From positions 29,293 to 93,292 of the forward strand of contig CALUUX010000002.1 in the NCBI GenBank assembly GCA_944324085.1: a stretch of 64,000 nt of DNA, given 5' to 3'. Shown here piece by piece: positions 36,518 to 46,076 of the stretch; the stretch's first letter is position 1, and each line of letters begins with the position of its first letter. The notes below the pieces were generated by a model that saw only the letters and a program-made list of their open reading frames with translations, was not told the origin of the DNA and made no database searches. Source of the DNA: an uncultured Mailhella sp. GTDB lineage: Bacteria > Desulfobacterota > Desulfovibrionia > Desulfovibrionales > Desulfovibrionaceae. Both the position numbers and the translations under genes were made by a program.

Positions 36518-39500
36518 ATGCCCCGCATACAGGCCGATCAGACAGTTCAACAGCAGCTGGAAGCCCGCGGCGTTACCGAAAAGACCGGCGTATTCGGCGA
36601 ACACAAGGTCCAGCTTGGCAAGGGAGCCCCCATACGCCTGGACAGCATCAAGGCCAACAAAGTTCCCTTCCAGGGCTTCACCACTGCCACAAAAATTGTC
36701 AGGGGCCAGGCCGGCGTCACCGCGACCGCGCAGGAAACGCTTAAAATTTTGGGCCGCCCCGGCCAGCTGAACGCCAAGTCGCTGCTTTCCACGCTCAAGA
36801 CCATGCAGGATTACCTGACCCGTCTGGACAAGCTGGGTGAGCTTACGCCCGCGCAGAAGGACAATGCCCTGTGGGCCTTTGCCTCTGCGGTGGAAGGTAT
36901 GAGCAACACGGAGCTGGCCGCGGTATATCAGAGTTTCAACACCGGCGAGATGGATCTTCTCCAGACCGCGCTCATGCGCGAGGGGCAGATCAACGCCAAG
37001 GCCAGGGACGCGCGTTCCACCGCTTCGATGCTGTTCGATCTTCAGTCTCTCGTGCTCAAGGAAGTGAGCAACCGCGCCTCGCGCAGCATGCTGGACGACA
37101 TGGCGGCCGCGCATCCTGACGATCCCGCGCTGGCGCAGCTTCGCCAGCCGACGCGTCTCAGCGAGCAGTACGGCGACGGTCAGGGCGCGGTGACGACGGC
37201 TCGTCCCGACGACATCACGCCCGCCAACCTCCGCACGCTGGTGGAGACTGCGGCGGAAAGCGCGACGACGCGGGAAAAGACGGCCGGGCAGCAGACCGAA
37301 AAACTCCAGCGCCGGGGCATCGAGGGCGTCAGCGTCAAGGAAATGGCCGACGTACTGCGCGGCGCGGAGCTGACCATCAATATCAACGCCGATGTGCTGC
37401 TCAGCGAGGACGGTCTGTTCGCGCATCCCGACAAACCTATGAAGAACATCTTCCATCTTGCGCAGGAACAGATTCTGCCCAAGGGCGAAGGATATCTTGC
37501 CCACCGCGACAAGGCGGAGCGGCTCATTTTCCCTGAGCTGGAAGGTCACGCCGTGAATCCCGACGAACGCCCCGTGTACGGCGCGCTCAACGTGCAGCAG
37601 CGCACGATAGGCGCGGTGTCCATGACGGCGGGCTACGGAACGGCCGCCGTGGTGCTCAAGCCCGACGTGGCGAGACGCGCGACCTACATTGCCGAAGACA
37701 CCTTCTTTGCGCCCGTGATTTCCATGGCGCAGGAACGTCGCGACACGTTCTACGCGCTTCTTGACGGCGCGGGTCTGCCGACGGAATTCGTCACGGCCTG
37801 CCGCGACGCGAACTCACCCGAACATCAGGCTCTGGAACGGTGGTTCGACGACATTGCGCAGGCAAAGGACAAGCGCGCCTCGGCCTTCAACGGGCTGCCG
37901 TCAGGGATTCAACTGCAAGAGGACGATCTGGACCGCTTCCAGGGTCTGCTGCTTCAGGCGTTCGGCGACAGTTCAGCCACCCGCCGCCTCATGGCCACGC
38001 ACGACAATCTTGAGACCCTCATTACTCACATGAGCGACTTTGACGGCAACGCGCTCGCGCTGGCCGCCCAAAAGAACGCCGACGGCGCGCATCCGCGCGT
38101 CCATCTGGCCGGCGCGCAGTATATTGAAGCGCAGATTCAGGGTCCGCTCGTGCCCTCCCGCGACATTGCGGAAGTACGCATCGACATTGAAGACATTCCC
38201 AGAGCAGCGCGAGCGGAAACCCTCGCCCGCTTTGCCGCCTTTGAGCAGCGTACGGGCATCCGCGTCAACGTCATCAGAGGCTTTGACCTCGGCAAGGAAG
38301 TGACGGACATCAACAAGGTTATCGAGGAGGAACGGGTCTTCCAGCACGGGCATCTGGACCGGACCGCCATCGAGGCCGCCTCTACGGCCGTGCTCAACGA
38401 CCTTGAAGGAAACGTCGCCGCTCTTGTGGAGGCCGAAGGACTCGGCACGGGACTTGCCGACGGCGCGCTGTATCTTGAAGGCAACGCTCTCGCCCGACTG
38501 GCGGAAAAATTCCAGCAGGCCCTGCGCGAGTCCCTGTCCAACCCCAACCAGACGCGCCTTGATCCGAGCGAACTCGTGCGGCAGGCCTTCAAAGAAGCGG
38601 CCAAGCCGATACTCCGCCAGAAGAAGACCCTGCTTACCGCGCTGGAACAGCTTCCGCTCGACACCGAGGCGCAGAAGGCGGCCTTCGCGCACTGGATACG
38701 CAGCGCCAAGGCTCTGCGCTCGCCGGAGGAACTGCAAATCATCCATCGCCATGCCATCGCGCAGGCCGCGCAGCTCAGGGAGATTGCCAACGCCAATCCC
38801 GCCCCCTCCGCCGGGGAGCTGTTCCGCCGCTTCGGCGCGCTGGCCAGCAACGCCTCGCAAGAACTCAACGAATTCATCGGCACACTCAACGAATCCGACT
38901 TCGGCCTGGACGACAAGGCCACCGAACTTGAACGCATCTCCTTCATGTCGCTGGCGCTGCTCCAACACGGCCAACCTGCCATGGATCAGGAAGAGCTGAC
39001 CCGTCTCCAGGAACGACTGAACGCTCCCGAAGTACTGCACCTTATCGAACAGCTCCGCGAGGTCGGCATTCGCAAGGGTGACGCGCCCATAACCGACATC
39101 CCCGACTTCAGGCTCATGACCGCCACACTGCAACTCATGCAGCGCAACGCCTTCAACTCCGCGAACGTGGCGGGAGCCTCTCAGAAAGACGTACCGTCCT
39201 TCACCGCCGAAATGTCGCTCATTCCGCAGTCCACCCGCCTTGCCCTGCGCGAGGTGGCTCCGGAAACCGCCGCCGCTCTGGACAGAACGCATCCCGGCTA
39301 TCCGCCTTTCCCCGCCGCCGCCCTTCCTGCGGCCATGCCCGCGAACGGCGCAGCACGCCGGGCTTTCCTGGTCAACCATCTGGACGCCTACATCGCTCAT
39401 GAGCAGACCTTTGAACGCGGCACGTCCGTCCACGGCCGCGGCCACATCGCCCGCGCGTTCATCTTTGCGTCGGCTATGTGCTCCATACTTGAGGAACAAG

Positions 39501-40114
39501 GCGTCTCCATGGACCGCAACGCCGTACTCTGCGGCATCGCCGGACATGATCTCGGCAGGCAGGGCGGCGGCGCCGACCGCTGGGAGGACAGAAGCGCCAA
39601 TATGACCGTGGACGCCATGAAGACCGACTTCGGCGCCGACGCCATGGGCGCGGACTACGAACAGGCCGTCCGGGACAGCATCGACGCCCACCGCGGTCAA
39701 ACGCTGGAAGCGATGCTGCTCAACGCAGCGGATTCGCTGGATATCGGCCGCACGCAGCAGTTCGACCCCGAAAGATTCGCCTTTCTGCACGGTAAGGCCG
39801 GAGAAACGCCGGTCGACGAAGCCAGAAAGATACGCGCGCAGCTTGCCGTAGAGGCCGATCTGCTCCAGCGTCTCACCAATCCCCTCTGCCAGTCCCGCAA
39901 CGTGCTGGACAAGCTCGTCATGGAAGCCAGCACCGCTCCGGCACCTCTGGCCGAAAGCTACATGCGGCAGCGCGGCGAACTGCGCGACGCCATCGCCCAG
40001 AAGTTCGCCGACGAATGGACCGTCAACGCCGACGCTTTCATGCGGAACATCGAAAAGACGATTACGGACAATCCCCAGCTCTTCCCACTGCTCTCCAAGT
40101 ATTACAGACCATGA
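36518..40114 (+). CDS. 1198-residue candidate type III effector with DUF3626-like and HD phosphohydrolase domains
   Basis: No signal peptide and no membrane segment; the first 30 residues (MPRIQADQTVQQQLEARG) are polar, as in type III effectors. Residues 270-410 resemble DUF3626: LTININADVL, RPVYGALNV and LKPDVARRATYIAEDTFF correspond to the NFHPD, RPxYGALN and LKPxVxxRxT blocks I recall for that family. Residues about 950-1100 form an HD-type metallophosphohydrolase: VHGRGHIARA, AGHDLGRQGG, DAHRG and NAADSLD supply the H...HD...H...D ligands. The rest is helical. AAGGAG precedes the ATG, a sigma-54 promoter lies upstream, and a CesT-like chaperone gene follows, the usual effector/chaperone arrangement. 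The effector role is inferred; the HD domain is seen directly. Confidence 0.72.
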   Translation: MPRIQADQTVQQQLEARGVTEKTGVFGEHKVQLGKGAPIRLDSIKANKVPFQGFTTATKIVRGQAGVTATAQETLKILGRPGQLNAKSLLSTLKTMQDYLTRLDKLGELTPAQKDNALWAFASAVEGMSNTELAAVYQSFNTGEMDLLQTALMREGQINAKARDARSTASMLFDLQSLVLKEVSNRASRSMLDDMAAAHPDDPALAQLRQPTRLSEQYGDGQGAVTTARPDDITPANLRTLVETAAESATTREKTAGQQTEKLQRRGIEGVSVKEMADVLRGAELTININADVLLSEDGLFAHPDKPMKNIFHLAQEQILPKGEGYLAHRDKAERLIFPELEGHAVNPDERPVYGALNVQQRTIGAVSMTAGYGTAAVVLKPDVARRATYIAEDTFFAPVISMAQERRDTFYALLDGAGLPTEFVTACRDANSPEHQALERWFDDIAQAKDKRASAFNGLPSGIQLQEDDLDRFQGLLLQAFGDSSATRRLMATHDNLETLITHMSDFDGNALALAAQKNADGAHPRVHLAGAQYIEAQIQGPLVPSRDIAEVRIDIEDIPRAARAETLARFAAFEQRTGIRVNVIRGFDLGKEVTDINKVIEEERVFQHGHLDRTAIEAASTAVLNDLEGNVAALVEAEGLGTGLADGALYLEGNALARLAEKFQQALRESLSNPNQTRLDPSELVRQAFKEAAKPILRQKKTLLTALEQLPLDTEAQKAAFAHWIRSAKALRSPEELQIIHRHAIAQAAQLREIANANPAPSAGELFRRFGALASNASQELNEFIGTLNESDFGLDDKATELERISFMSLALLQHGQPAMDQEELTRLQERLNAPEVLHLIEQLREVGIRKGDAPITDIPDFRLMTATLQLMQRNAFNSANVAGASQKDVPSFTAEMSLIPQSTRLALREVAPETAAALDRTHPGYPPFPAAALPAAMPANGAARRAFLVNHLDAYIAHEQTFERGTSVHGRGHIARAFIFASAMCSILEEQGVSMDRNAVLCGIAGHDLGRQGGGADRWEDRSANMTVDAMKTDFGADAMGADYEQAVRDSIDAHRGQTLEAMLLNAADSLDIGRTQQFDPERFAFLHGKAGETPVDEARKIRAQLAVEADLLQRLTNPLCQSRNVLDKLVMEASTAPAPLAESYMRQRGELRDAIAQKFADEWTVNADAFMRNIEKTITDNPQLFPLLSKYYRP

Positions 40115-40122
40115 CAAAACCT

Positions 40123-40165
40123 CGCGCGGAGGGTGCGTCCGAACGGATCCCTCCGCGCGCTTTTC
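40123..40165 (+). terminator. intrinsic terminator between effector and chaperone genes
   Basis: Perfect 11-bp stem CGCGCGGAGGG / CCCTCCGCGCG with a 15-base loop, then CTTTTC. It lies between two genes that should work together, so the chaperone is expressed by read-through or from a separate promoter. Confidence 0.8.
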
Positions 40166-40229
40166 TCCGCCATTCATGGCGGGCGTATTCCCCGATCAAC
40201 GAACGCCATGAGGCCATCAAGGAGTTTTT

Positions 40230-40694
40230 ATGGAATGGACAACGACTCTGGAACATTTTGGTTCTTCCATCGGCATTGACCATCTCGCGCCTGACGTCGA
40301 CAGCAGCTGCTCGCTGCTTTTCGACAATAAGGACGAAATCGTCTTCACGCATGACCGGGAGGACCACTCGCTGCTGATGTACTGCGAAATCGGCGACGCT
40401 TCCACGCTGAACAAGGAAGCCTGCCTCACGCTGCTCAAGGCGTCTCTCCTCGGTTCGGAAACCGGAGGCGCGGCTCTTTCCGTGCACGACAAGCTCAATC
40501 AGGTCGTTCTCTGGAAGCGATACGATGACGACAGCCTCACCCCCGAAACCATGAGTCTGGCGGTCAACGATTTTCTCGCCCAGGTTTCATCGTGGAAAAA
40601 AAGACTGGCCGAACTTGCCACGGAATATGGACAGGAGACCGCTCCCGCAGAAACGAACATGGATACCATGAATAATTTCGGCCTGTTCGTATAA
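40230..40694 (+). CDS. CesT/Tir-type type III secretion chaperone
   Basis: A 154-residue small acidic protein. The pattern matches the CesT family: N-terminal helix WTTTLEHFGSSIGI, a beta pair with SCSLLFDNKDEIVFTHD and SLLMYCEIGD, a helix ACLTLLKASLLG, then GAALSVHDKLNQVVLWKRY and a C-terminal helix TMSLAVNDFLAQVSSWKKRLAEL. A polar 20-residue tail follows. Such dimeric chaperones bind the N-terminal region of one effector and deliver it to the type III apparatus. AAGGAG lies five bases before the ATG. It sits 115 bases after the HD-domain protein, its likely client. No secretion apparatus gene is in this window. Confidence 0.78.
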   Translation: MEWTTTLEHFGSSIGIDHLAPDVDSSCSLLFDNKDEIVFTHDREDHSLLMYCEIGDASTLNKEACLTLLKASLLGSETGGAALSVHDKLNQVVLWKRYDDDSLTPETMSLAVNDFLAQVSSWKKRLAELATEYGQETAPAETNMDTMNNFGLFV

Positions 40695-40840
40695 AACGCG
40701 TTTTTCAACGCGACAAAAAACGCCTGCGCCCCTTCTGTTTCTCAGAAAACAACGATTCAAGGCAGGCTTGGTACGTTGCGACATAAAAATGACGTGACCG
40801 TTCGCGCGGACTTTCCGATAGATCCGTCGTCGGCATACAA

Positions 40841-40897
40841 AAACGCCTTTTCGAAACGGAACCCGCATGGGTCCCTGGCGTCGAAAAGGCGTTTTTT
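40841..40897. terminator. bidirectional intrinsic terminator
   Basis: Stem AAACGCCTTTTCGA (40841-40854) with TCGAAAAGGCGTTT (40881-40894), an inner GGAACCC/GGGTCC hairpin, and T-run/A-run flanks. Confidence 0.88.
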
Positions 40898-40949
40898 GCG
40901 CGCATGACGTTCGAAACCTGCGCGCTTCAAAGATTGAGGCGGTAAAAAC

Positions 40950-40987
40950 AAAAAGGGAGAGAACCAGCAATGATTCTCTCCCTTTTT
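40950..40987 (-). terminator. intrinsic terminator of groESL
   Basis: Stem AAAAGGGAGAGAA with TTCTCTCCCTTTT around a 10-base loop, with T-runs on both strands. It lies 38 bases after the groEL stop on the minus strand. Confidence 0.9.
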
Positions 40988-41024
40988 CTATCGGGCGCGG
41001 CGGGCCGAAGCCCGCCGGGACGTT

Positions 41025-42656
41025 TTAGTACATGCCGCCCATGCCGCCCATGCCGGGAGCCGCAGGAGCCGCAGGCTCGGGCTTAGGCAGTTCAGCAATG
41101 GCGCATTCGGTGGTCAGCAGCAGCGCAGCCACGGAGGAAGCATGCTGCAGAGCGAAACGGGACACCTGCTTAGGATCGATGATGCCGGCGGCCAGCAGAT
41201 CTTCATATTCGCCGGTGGCGGCGTTGAAGCCGAAGCCGTCCTTGCCTTCGCGAACCTTTTCCACCACCACGGAGCCTTCAAATCCGGCGTTGGCGGCAAT
41301 CTGACGCAGAGGTTCTTCCACAGCGCGACGAACGATGTTCACGCCGGCCATTTCTTCTTCGGAAGCCTCGATGTCGTCAAGAGCGGGGAGGCAACGGATG
41401 TAGGCGGTGCCGCCGCCAGGCACGATGCCTTCGGCAACGGCGGCGCGGGTAGCGTTAAGAGCGTCCTCAACGCGGTCCTTCTTTTCCTTCATTTCGGTTT
41501 CGGTAGCCGCGCCAACCTTGATCACAGCCACGCCGCCGACCAGCTTGGCCAGACGTTCCTGCAGCTTTTCGCGATCGTAGTCGGAAGTGGCTTCCGCGAT
41601 CTGAGCGCGGATCTGAGCCACGCGGGCCTTGATGTCAGCGGACTGACCGGCGCCGTCAACGATGGTGGTGTTATCCTTGTCGATGTGGACGCGCTTGGCG
41701 GTACCAAGGTTGGCAAGGGTGAAGTTTTCGAGCTTGACGCCCATTTCTTCGGAAGCCACGGTACCGCCGGTAAGAATGGCGATATCCTGCAGCATGGCCT
41801 TACGACGATCGCCAAAGCCGGGAGCCTTGACGGCCGCAACCTGAAGAGTGCCGCGCAGCTTGTTCACCACGAGGGTGGCAAGAGCTTCGCCTTCCACGTC
41901 TTCGGCGATGATGAGCAGAGGACGATTCATCTTGGCGACCTGCTCAAGCACGGGCAGCATTTCCTTCATGCCGGAAATCTTCTTTTCCTGGAGCAGAATG
42001 AAGGGATTTTCAAGATCGCAGACCAGCTTTTCGGCGTCGGTCACGAAATAGGGGGAGAGATAGCCGCGATCGAACTGCATGCCTTCCACAGTTTCCAGAG
42101 TGGTTTCGAGGCCCTTGGCTTCTTCCACGGTAATGACGCCTTCCTTGCCCACCTTGCTCATGGCTTCGGCGATGATGTTGCCGATGGTGGGATCGGAGTT
42201 GGCGGAAATAGTGCCGACCTGGGCGATTTCCTTCTGATCGCGGGTGGGCTTGGCGATATTGCCGAGCTCAGCGGTGATGGCGGCCACGGCCTTGTCGATG
42301 CCGCGCTTGATGGGCATGGGGTTGCGGCCGGCGGCCACAAGCTTCACGCCTTCATGATAGATAGCCTGAGCCAGAACGGTCGCGGTGGTGGTACCGTCGC
42401 CGGCGGCGTCGTTCGTCTTGGAGGCCACTTCGCGGACAAGCTGCGCGCCCATGTTCTCGAACTTGTCTTCCAGTTCGATTTCCTTGGCCACGGTCACGCC
42501 GTCCTTGGTGATGACGGGAGCGCCGTAAGCCTTTTCAATGAGCACGTTGCGGCCCTTGGGGCCGAGAGTAACTTTCACAGCGTTGGCAAGCTTGTCCACG
42601 CCAAGGGCCAGACGTTCGCGGGCCTTGGCATCGAAGAGAATCTCTTTAGCAGACAT
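41025..42656 (-). CDS. groEL: chaperonin GroEL (60 kDa)
   Basis: A 543-residue chaperonin that folds proteins in a 14-mer with GroES. It opens [19 protein letters not shown]-site blocks [13 protein letters not shown] and [13 protein letters not shown] and the [13 protein letters not shown] region are intact, and it ends in the typical Gly-Met tail [17 protein letters not shown] precedes the ATG. Cotranscribed with groES, 36 bases upstream. Confidence 0.98.
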   Translation of the reverse strand: MSAKEILFDAKARERLALGVDKLANAVKVTLGPKGRNVLIEKAYGAPVITKDGVTVAKEIELEDKFENMGAQLVREVASKTNDAAGDGTTTATVLAQAIYHEGVKLVAAGRNPMPIKRGIDKAVAAITAELGNIAKPTRDQKEIAQVGTISANSDPTIGNIIAEAMSKVGKEGVITVEEAKGLETTLETVEGMQFDRGYLSPYFVTDAEKLVCDLENPFILLQEKKISGMKEMLPVLEQVAKMNRPLLIIAEDVEGEALATLVVNKLRGTLQVAAVKAPGFGDRRKAMLQDIAILTGGTVASEEMGVKLENFTLANLGTAKRVHIDKDNTTIVDGAGQSADIKARVAQIRAQIAEATSDYDREKLQERLAKLVGGVAVIKVGAATETEMKEKKDRVEDALNATRAAVAEGIVPGGGTAYIRCLPALDDIEASEEEMAGVNIVRRAVEEPLRQIAANAGFEGSVVVEKVREGKDGFGFNAATGEYEDLLAAGIIDPKQVSRFALQHASSVAALLLTTECAIAELPKPEPAAPAAPGMGGMGGMY

Positions 42657-42692
42657 GATATGTTCTCCAGAAAAATAGGAAGTTGTTCAAAA

Positions 42693-42974
42693 TTAGTTGA
42701 GAATGGCGAGGATATCGTCTTCGCGCATGATGATGTGGTCGGCGCCGTTGACCTTGATTTCGGTGCCGGCGTACTTGGCAAAGAGCACCACGTCACCGGG
42801 CTTCACTTCCATGGCGACGCGTTCGCCCTTCTCGTTCAGCTTGCCGGGGCCGCAGGCGATGACTTCACCCTTGGAGGGCTTTTCCTTAGCGGCGTCGGGG
42901 ATGAACAGACCGCCAGCGGTCTTCTCTTCGGATTCAAGGCGTTTCACGAGCACACGGTCATTGAGGGGTTTCAT
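42693..42974 (-). CDS. groES: co-chaperonin GroES (10 kDa)
   Basis: A 93-residue co-chaperonin. [19 protein letters not shown] is the canonical start and the mobile loop is [11 protein letters not shown]. It caps the GroEL ring. The start at 42974 is chosen because GGGAGG lies upstream and family homology begins there; longer frames upstream are not coding. First gene of groESL. Confidence 0.97.
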   Translation of the reverse strand: MKPLNDRVLVKRLESEEKTAGGLFIPDAAKEKPSKGEVIACGPGKLNEKGERVAMEVKPGDVVLFAKYAGTEIKVNGADHIIMREDDILAILN

Positions 42975-43850
42975 TACCCATATCCTCCCAAAAAATGTTG
43001 TTGTAGCAGGAATGCTTTCCGACGCGCCCCGGCATGCGCCGGATAACGAAAAGTGATGAACAGCGTCGGAGGCGTTGCCGCCGAAAGACGCGCTTCCGGC
43101 GACGAACCATAAATAAGCCCACTTTTGAACTTGAAAAGGGGCAGAAGCGATTTTTTTTGTCAATTTTTAGGATAAAAAAATAAATATTTTTTAATATCAA
43201 TATATTACAAACAAAAAATATTTTATTTCCCGCCTTATTTTTTGCGTTGCGCCTCACCAGAACGTCCTCCGCACCTCGATGGCCGAACGAAAAAACGCCG
43301 ACGCCGTTTACAAAGGCACGTTCTTTTCTCCATCATATCCGTCCGAACGCGCGACGGCGTTTTTCCTCAGCCCCACGACTTTCCCAGGCAGATTCGGGCA
43401 AGAATTCGAGAGAAACGGAACCAGGCCACGCTTCCGCGCGGCACTATGCTGCCTCGCGCATTCGCCGGACTCGCTCTTCGCAGCGACGCGTCCCTGACAA
43501 GATTTGACGCTCCGTCCGCGCTCGTCTCAAACGAATCTCCGGAAAAAATTTAAACGGAGGCCTTCCCATAAACAAACCACGTAACTTTCCAACGGTCGAT
43601 TCCGATCTTTAATAAGCCATGCCCGCCGTGACTTCGGAGAACAGAAGCCATCGAGGATCTGGGAAGTCTGTCTGCCGCTCATCGGCTTCCCGCGCACGCT
43701 GAACGCGCTCGCCAGCGGCAACGCCGTCATGACGGACGGAACTCCGGAGCGCGACCAAGTATCCCTTGACAGTTCCCGGCCTTCTTTCTTTAATGAATAC
43801 AACGCAAGGAGCGTTACCGCAAAAAGAACCTTCCACGCCGGAGGAACGAT
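42975..43850. other. groESL control region and empty sequence
   Basis: 43118-43141 is an imperfect palindrome (CCC-A-CTTTT-N7-AAAAG-GGG); 43158-43163 reads TTGACA on the minus strand; 43160-43235 is very AT-rich against the background. No CIRCE element (TTAGCACTC-N9-GAGTGCTAA) is present. From 43240 to 43840 I see no gene, only weak open frames without starts. Confidence 0.5.
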
Positions 43851-44303
43851 ATGAAGACCGCCGCTGACATCATGACCACGAATCCCGTTACCGTCACGCG
43901 AGACACCACGCTGCGCGACGCGGCCCGGCTGCTGCTGGACGGACACTTCAACGGTCTCCCCGTGGTGGAGGCGGACAAGCTCGTCGGCATACTCACGCAG
44001 TCCGACCTCATTTCTCTGGACAAAAAGCTGGAAACGCCGGGCTACTTTCTGCTTCTCGGCGGAGCCATCCCCATGCAGATGCCCGGCAAGTTCTCCCGCG
44101 AACTGCGCCGCATGGCCGCAAGCACCGTGGGCGAAGTCATGAGCACTGATCCGCACGCCATCACGCCGGACACCACGGTGGACGACATCGCCACGCTCAT
44201 GGTGGAACAACGTTACTATACCCTGCCGGTTCAGGAAAACGGACGACTCGTCGGCGTCGTGGGCATGGAGGATCTCCTCAAGAGACTCGCTGCCGAAGAA
44301 TGA
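43851..44303 (+). CDS. CBS-domain-pair protein
   Basis: A 150-residue protein made almost wholly of two CBS domains (residues about 5-55 and 90-146), e.g. MTTNPVTVTRDTTLRDAARLL and GLPVVEADKLVGILTQSDL, then VMSTDPHAITPDTTVDD and TLPVQENGRLVGVVGMEDLL. Such pairs bind adenine nucleotides and act as energy sensors. GGAGGAAC precedes the ATG. Its stop overlaps the next gene by ATGA, so it probably regulates or is expressed with the membrane protein downstream. Confidence 0.9.
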   Translation: MKTAADIMTTNPVTVTRDTTLRDAARLLLDGHFNGLPVVEADKLVGILTQSDLISLDKKLETPGYFLLLGGAIPMQMPGKFSRELRRMAASTVGEVMSTDPHAITPDTTVDDIATLMVEQRYYTLPVQENGRLVGVVGMEDLLKRLAAEE

Positions 44304-45094
44304 TATTCCTGCCGCGCTTTTTTCTGCTTCTCGCGCTCACTCTGGCCGCCATCCCCTCCGCGGGATGGCTCATTCTCGTCTGCGCCGATTTTCTCTCTCT
44401 GGAAGACTGCCTCGCTCCCCAGCCGGGCTGGACGGCCTTCGCCCTCATTTCCGCCCTTTCGCTCGCGATTCCTCCCGCGCTGCACGGCTGGCCGGATCAC
44501 ACTCGCCCCGCGAGCGTCGTCGCGCGCGAAACGGCGCGAGCCATGCTTCTGTCCCTCGCGCTCTTCGCCGTCTTCTTCCTGCTCTGCGCCCGACCGCTGC
44601 TTCAATGGCTCAGAGTGCCCGAGCTCATGCTGCCCACGGCGGCCCTCTTTCTCGCTCCTCTTCTCTCCTGTCCGGCGCAGTACGTTTCCTATAAAATAGC
44701 CGTCGCCCTGCTCCCCAGACCGGAGCCGTCCGACCCTCGCCCCCATTCGATTCAGGCGTTCGGCGCGCTGTCGCTGCTGCTTCTTTTCATACTGGTCTTC
44801 CATGGCTTTGTCCTCTCTGGGGACCACGCCTCGCCCATCATTCATGCTGGCAGGCAGAGCGTGATCGCTGCGGCGTGGCGTTTTCTCGCCCTGCGCTACG
44901 TCATCGCCGTTCGGGGCGACGCGGGTTTTGCGCCCGCATGGGGAGGCTGCTGCCTCATTTCCGTTCTCGACATGGCGCGCGTCCTGCCAAACGCCGGAAC
45001 CGCGGAACTCGCCATCATGGCGCTCCTGTTCCTGATCATGCTCACAAGCTCGATCTGCCTTCTTCTTCCTTCCTCCCGCAGGTGGCTATGCTGA
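44300..45094 (+). CDS. integral membrane protein of unknown function
   Basis: A 264-residue protein with about six or seven hydrophobic helices (e.g. FFLLLALTLAAIPSAGWLIL, ALFAVFFLLCARPLL, LSLLLLFILVFHGFVL, LAIMALLFLIMLTSSICLLL). The start ATG overlaps the CBS gene stop (44300-44303). I recognise no transporter signature. Tight overlaps on both sides place it in a three-gene unit with the CBS protein and the metallohydrolase. Confidence 0.75.
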   Translation: MIFLPRFFLLLALTLAAIPSAGWLILVCADFLSLEDCLAPQPGWTAFALISALSLAIPPALHGWPDHTRPASVVARETARAMLLSLALFAVFFLLCARPLLQWLRVPELMLPTAALFLAPLLSCPAQYVSYKIAVALLPRPEPSDPRPHSIQAFGALSLLLLFILVFHGFVLSGDHASPIIHAGRQSVIAAAWRFLALRYVIAVRGDAGFAPAWGGCCLISVLDMARVLPNAGTAELAIMALLFLIMLTSSICLLLPSSRRWLC

Positions 45095-45888
45095 CTCCCT
45101 TTCGCCGATCCCGGAGAACGCGTCCGGGAAAAAACGCCCGCCGCGTGCTGGAAGAAAAACACCTTGTCCTGCCCGGCTCCGACCTGTCCTTTCTTTTCCA
45201 GCGCGACGGCTGCCGCACCCTGCGCATGACTATCAGGGCGGACGGCTCGGTGACTGTCAAGGCTCCCGCCCGTCTCCCGATGGAAGATGTTTTCTCCTTC
45301 GTGCGTTCCCGCCTCGACTGGGTGCGGACCAAAAGAGAATTTTTCGCCCTGCACCGCGGCGAGCCAGCCCCGGCGCGCGAAGGCGAACGCGTGCTTTTTC
45401 TGGGCAGACCCTTTATCATCCGCGCCGTTTCTGCCCAACGAAACGCGCGCGCCAGACTCACCGGAGGCGCGCTGGAATTGCCATGCCTGCGCCAGGGAAA
45501 CGACGAACAACGCGCGTCGCGCGCCGTGGAACGGGCCTTCCAACGCTGGAGACTTGACGCGGCAAAGCTTATTCTGGGACGCCGTCTTGCCCGTCTGGAA
45601 CGGACGGCACGGCGCGTTTTCGGCGATGAAGCCGGCGTTTCCTCCCTCACCGTACGCTCGCTCAGACGCCGCTGGGGCAGCTGCTCCGTCCGGGGAGACA
45701 TCACCCTCGCCGCGCAGCTCATCGCCATGCCTCTGCCTCTCATCGACTATGTGCTGTGCCACGAACTCTGCCATCTTCGGGTCATGAATCACGGCCCGAT
45801 CTTTCACGCGCTTCTCCTCGCCCTTCTGCCGGACGCCGAACGCAGAAAACGCCTCATTCACATTTGGGGACTGGAGCACCCGCGCTAG
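45088..45888 (+). CDS. YgjP-like (DUF45) metal-dependent hydrolase
   Basis: A 266-residue zinc-metalloprotease-fold protein. Motifs: RRRWGSCSVRGDI near 195 and HELCHLRVMNHGPIFH near 225, with HExxH and a third His downstream, as in the YgjP/WLM M48-like family. The activity in vivo is unknown. The ATG at 45088 overlaps the previous stop; a longer frame upstream has no support. Confidence 0.87.
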   Translation: MLTPFRRSRRTRPGKNARRVLEEKHLVLPGSDLSFLFQRDGCRTLRMTIRADGSVTVKAPARLPMEDVFSFVRSRLDWVRTKREFFALHRGEPAPAREGERVLFLGRPFIIRAVSAQRNARARLTGGALELPCLRQGNDEQRASRAVERAFQRWRLDAAKLILGRRLARLERTARRVFGDEAGVSSLTVRSLRRRWGSCSVRGDITLAAQLIAMPLPLIDYVLCHELCHLRVMNHGPIFHALLLALLPDAERRKRLIHIWGLEHPR

Positions 45889-46076
45889 TCCGTTTTCCCG
45901 CCAACGACCGACAAGAAAAATTCCGCCTTTTATCGCTCCGGAATCGTCACAAAAAACGACGGAAAAGCCGCCGAGACACCCCGCAACGCCTCTCTCCCAT
46001 ATTAACAAGAGACATCTTTTTGCGTATTCTGCAGGCAAAGCATTCTGTCACCTCTGTCCTTCTCTGGAGACGCACC

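Larger units (their letters stand above)
40695..41024. other. intergenic between chaperone gene and groEL
   Basis: Contains two strong terminators (40841-40897 and 40950-40987) and a weaker repeat AACGCGTTTTTCAACGCG near 40697. No gene is seen. Confidence 0.6.

Noticed and set aside
42975..43240. CIRCE element upstream of groES
   Set aside because: TTAGCACTC-N9-GAGTGCTAA or a near match was looked for and is not present.
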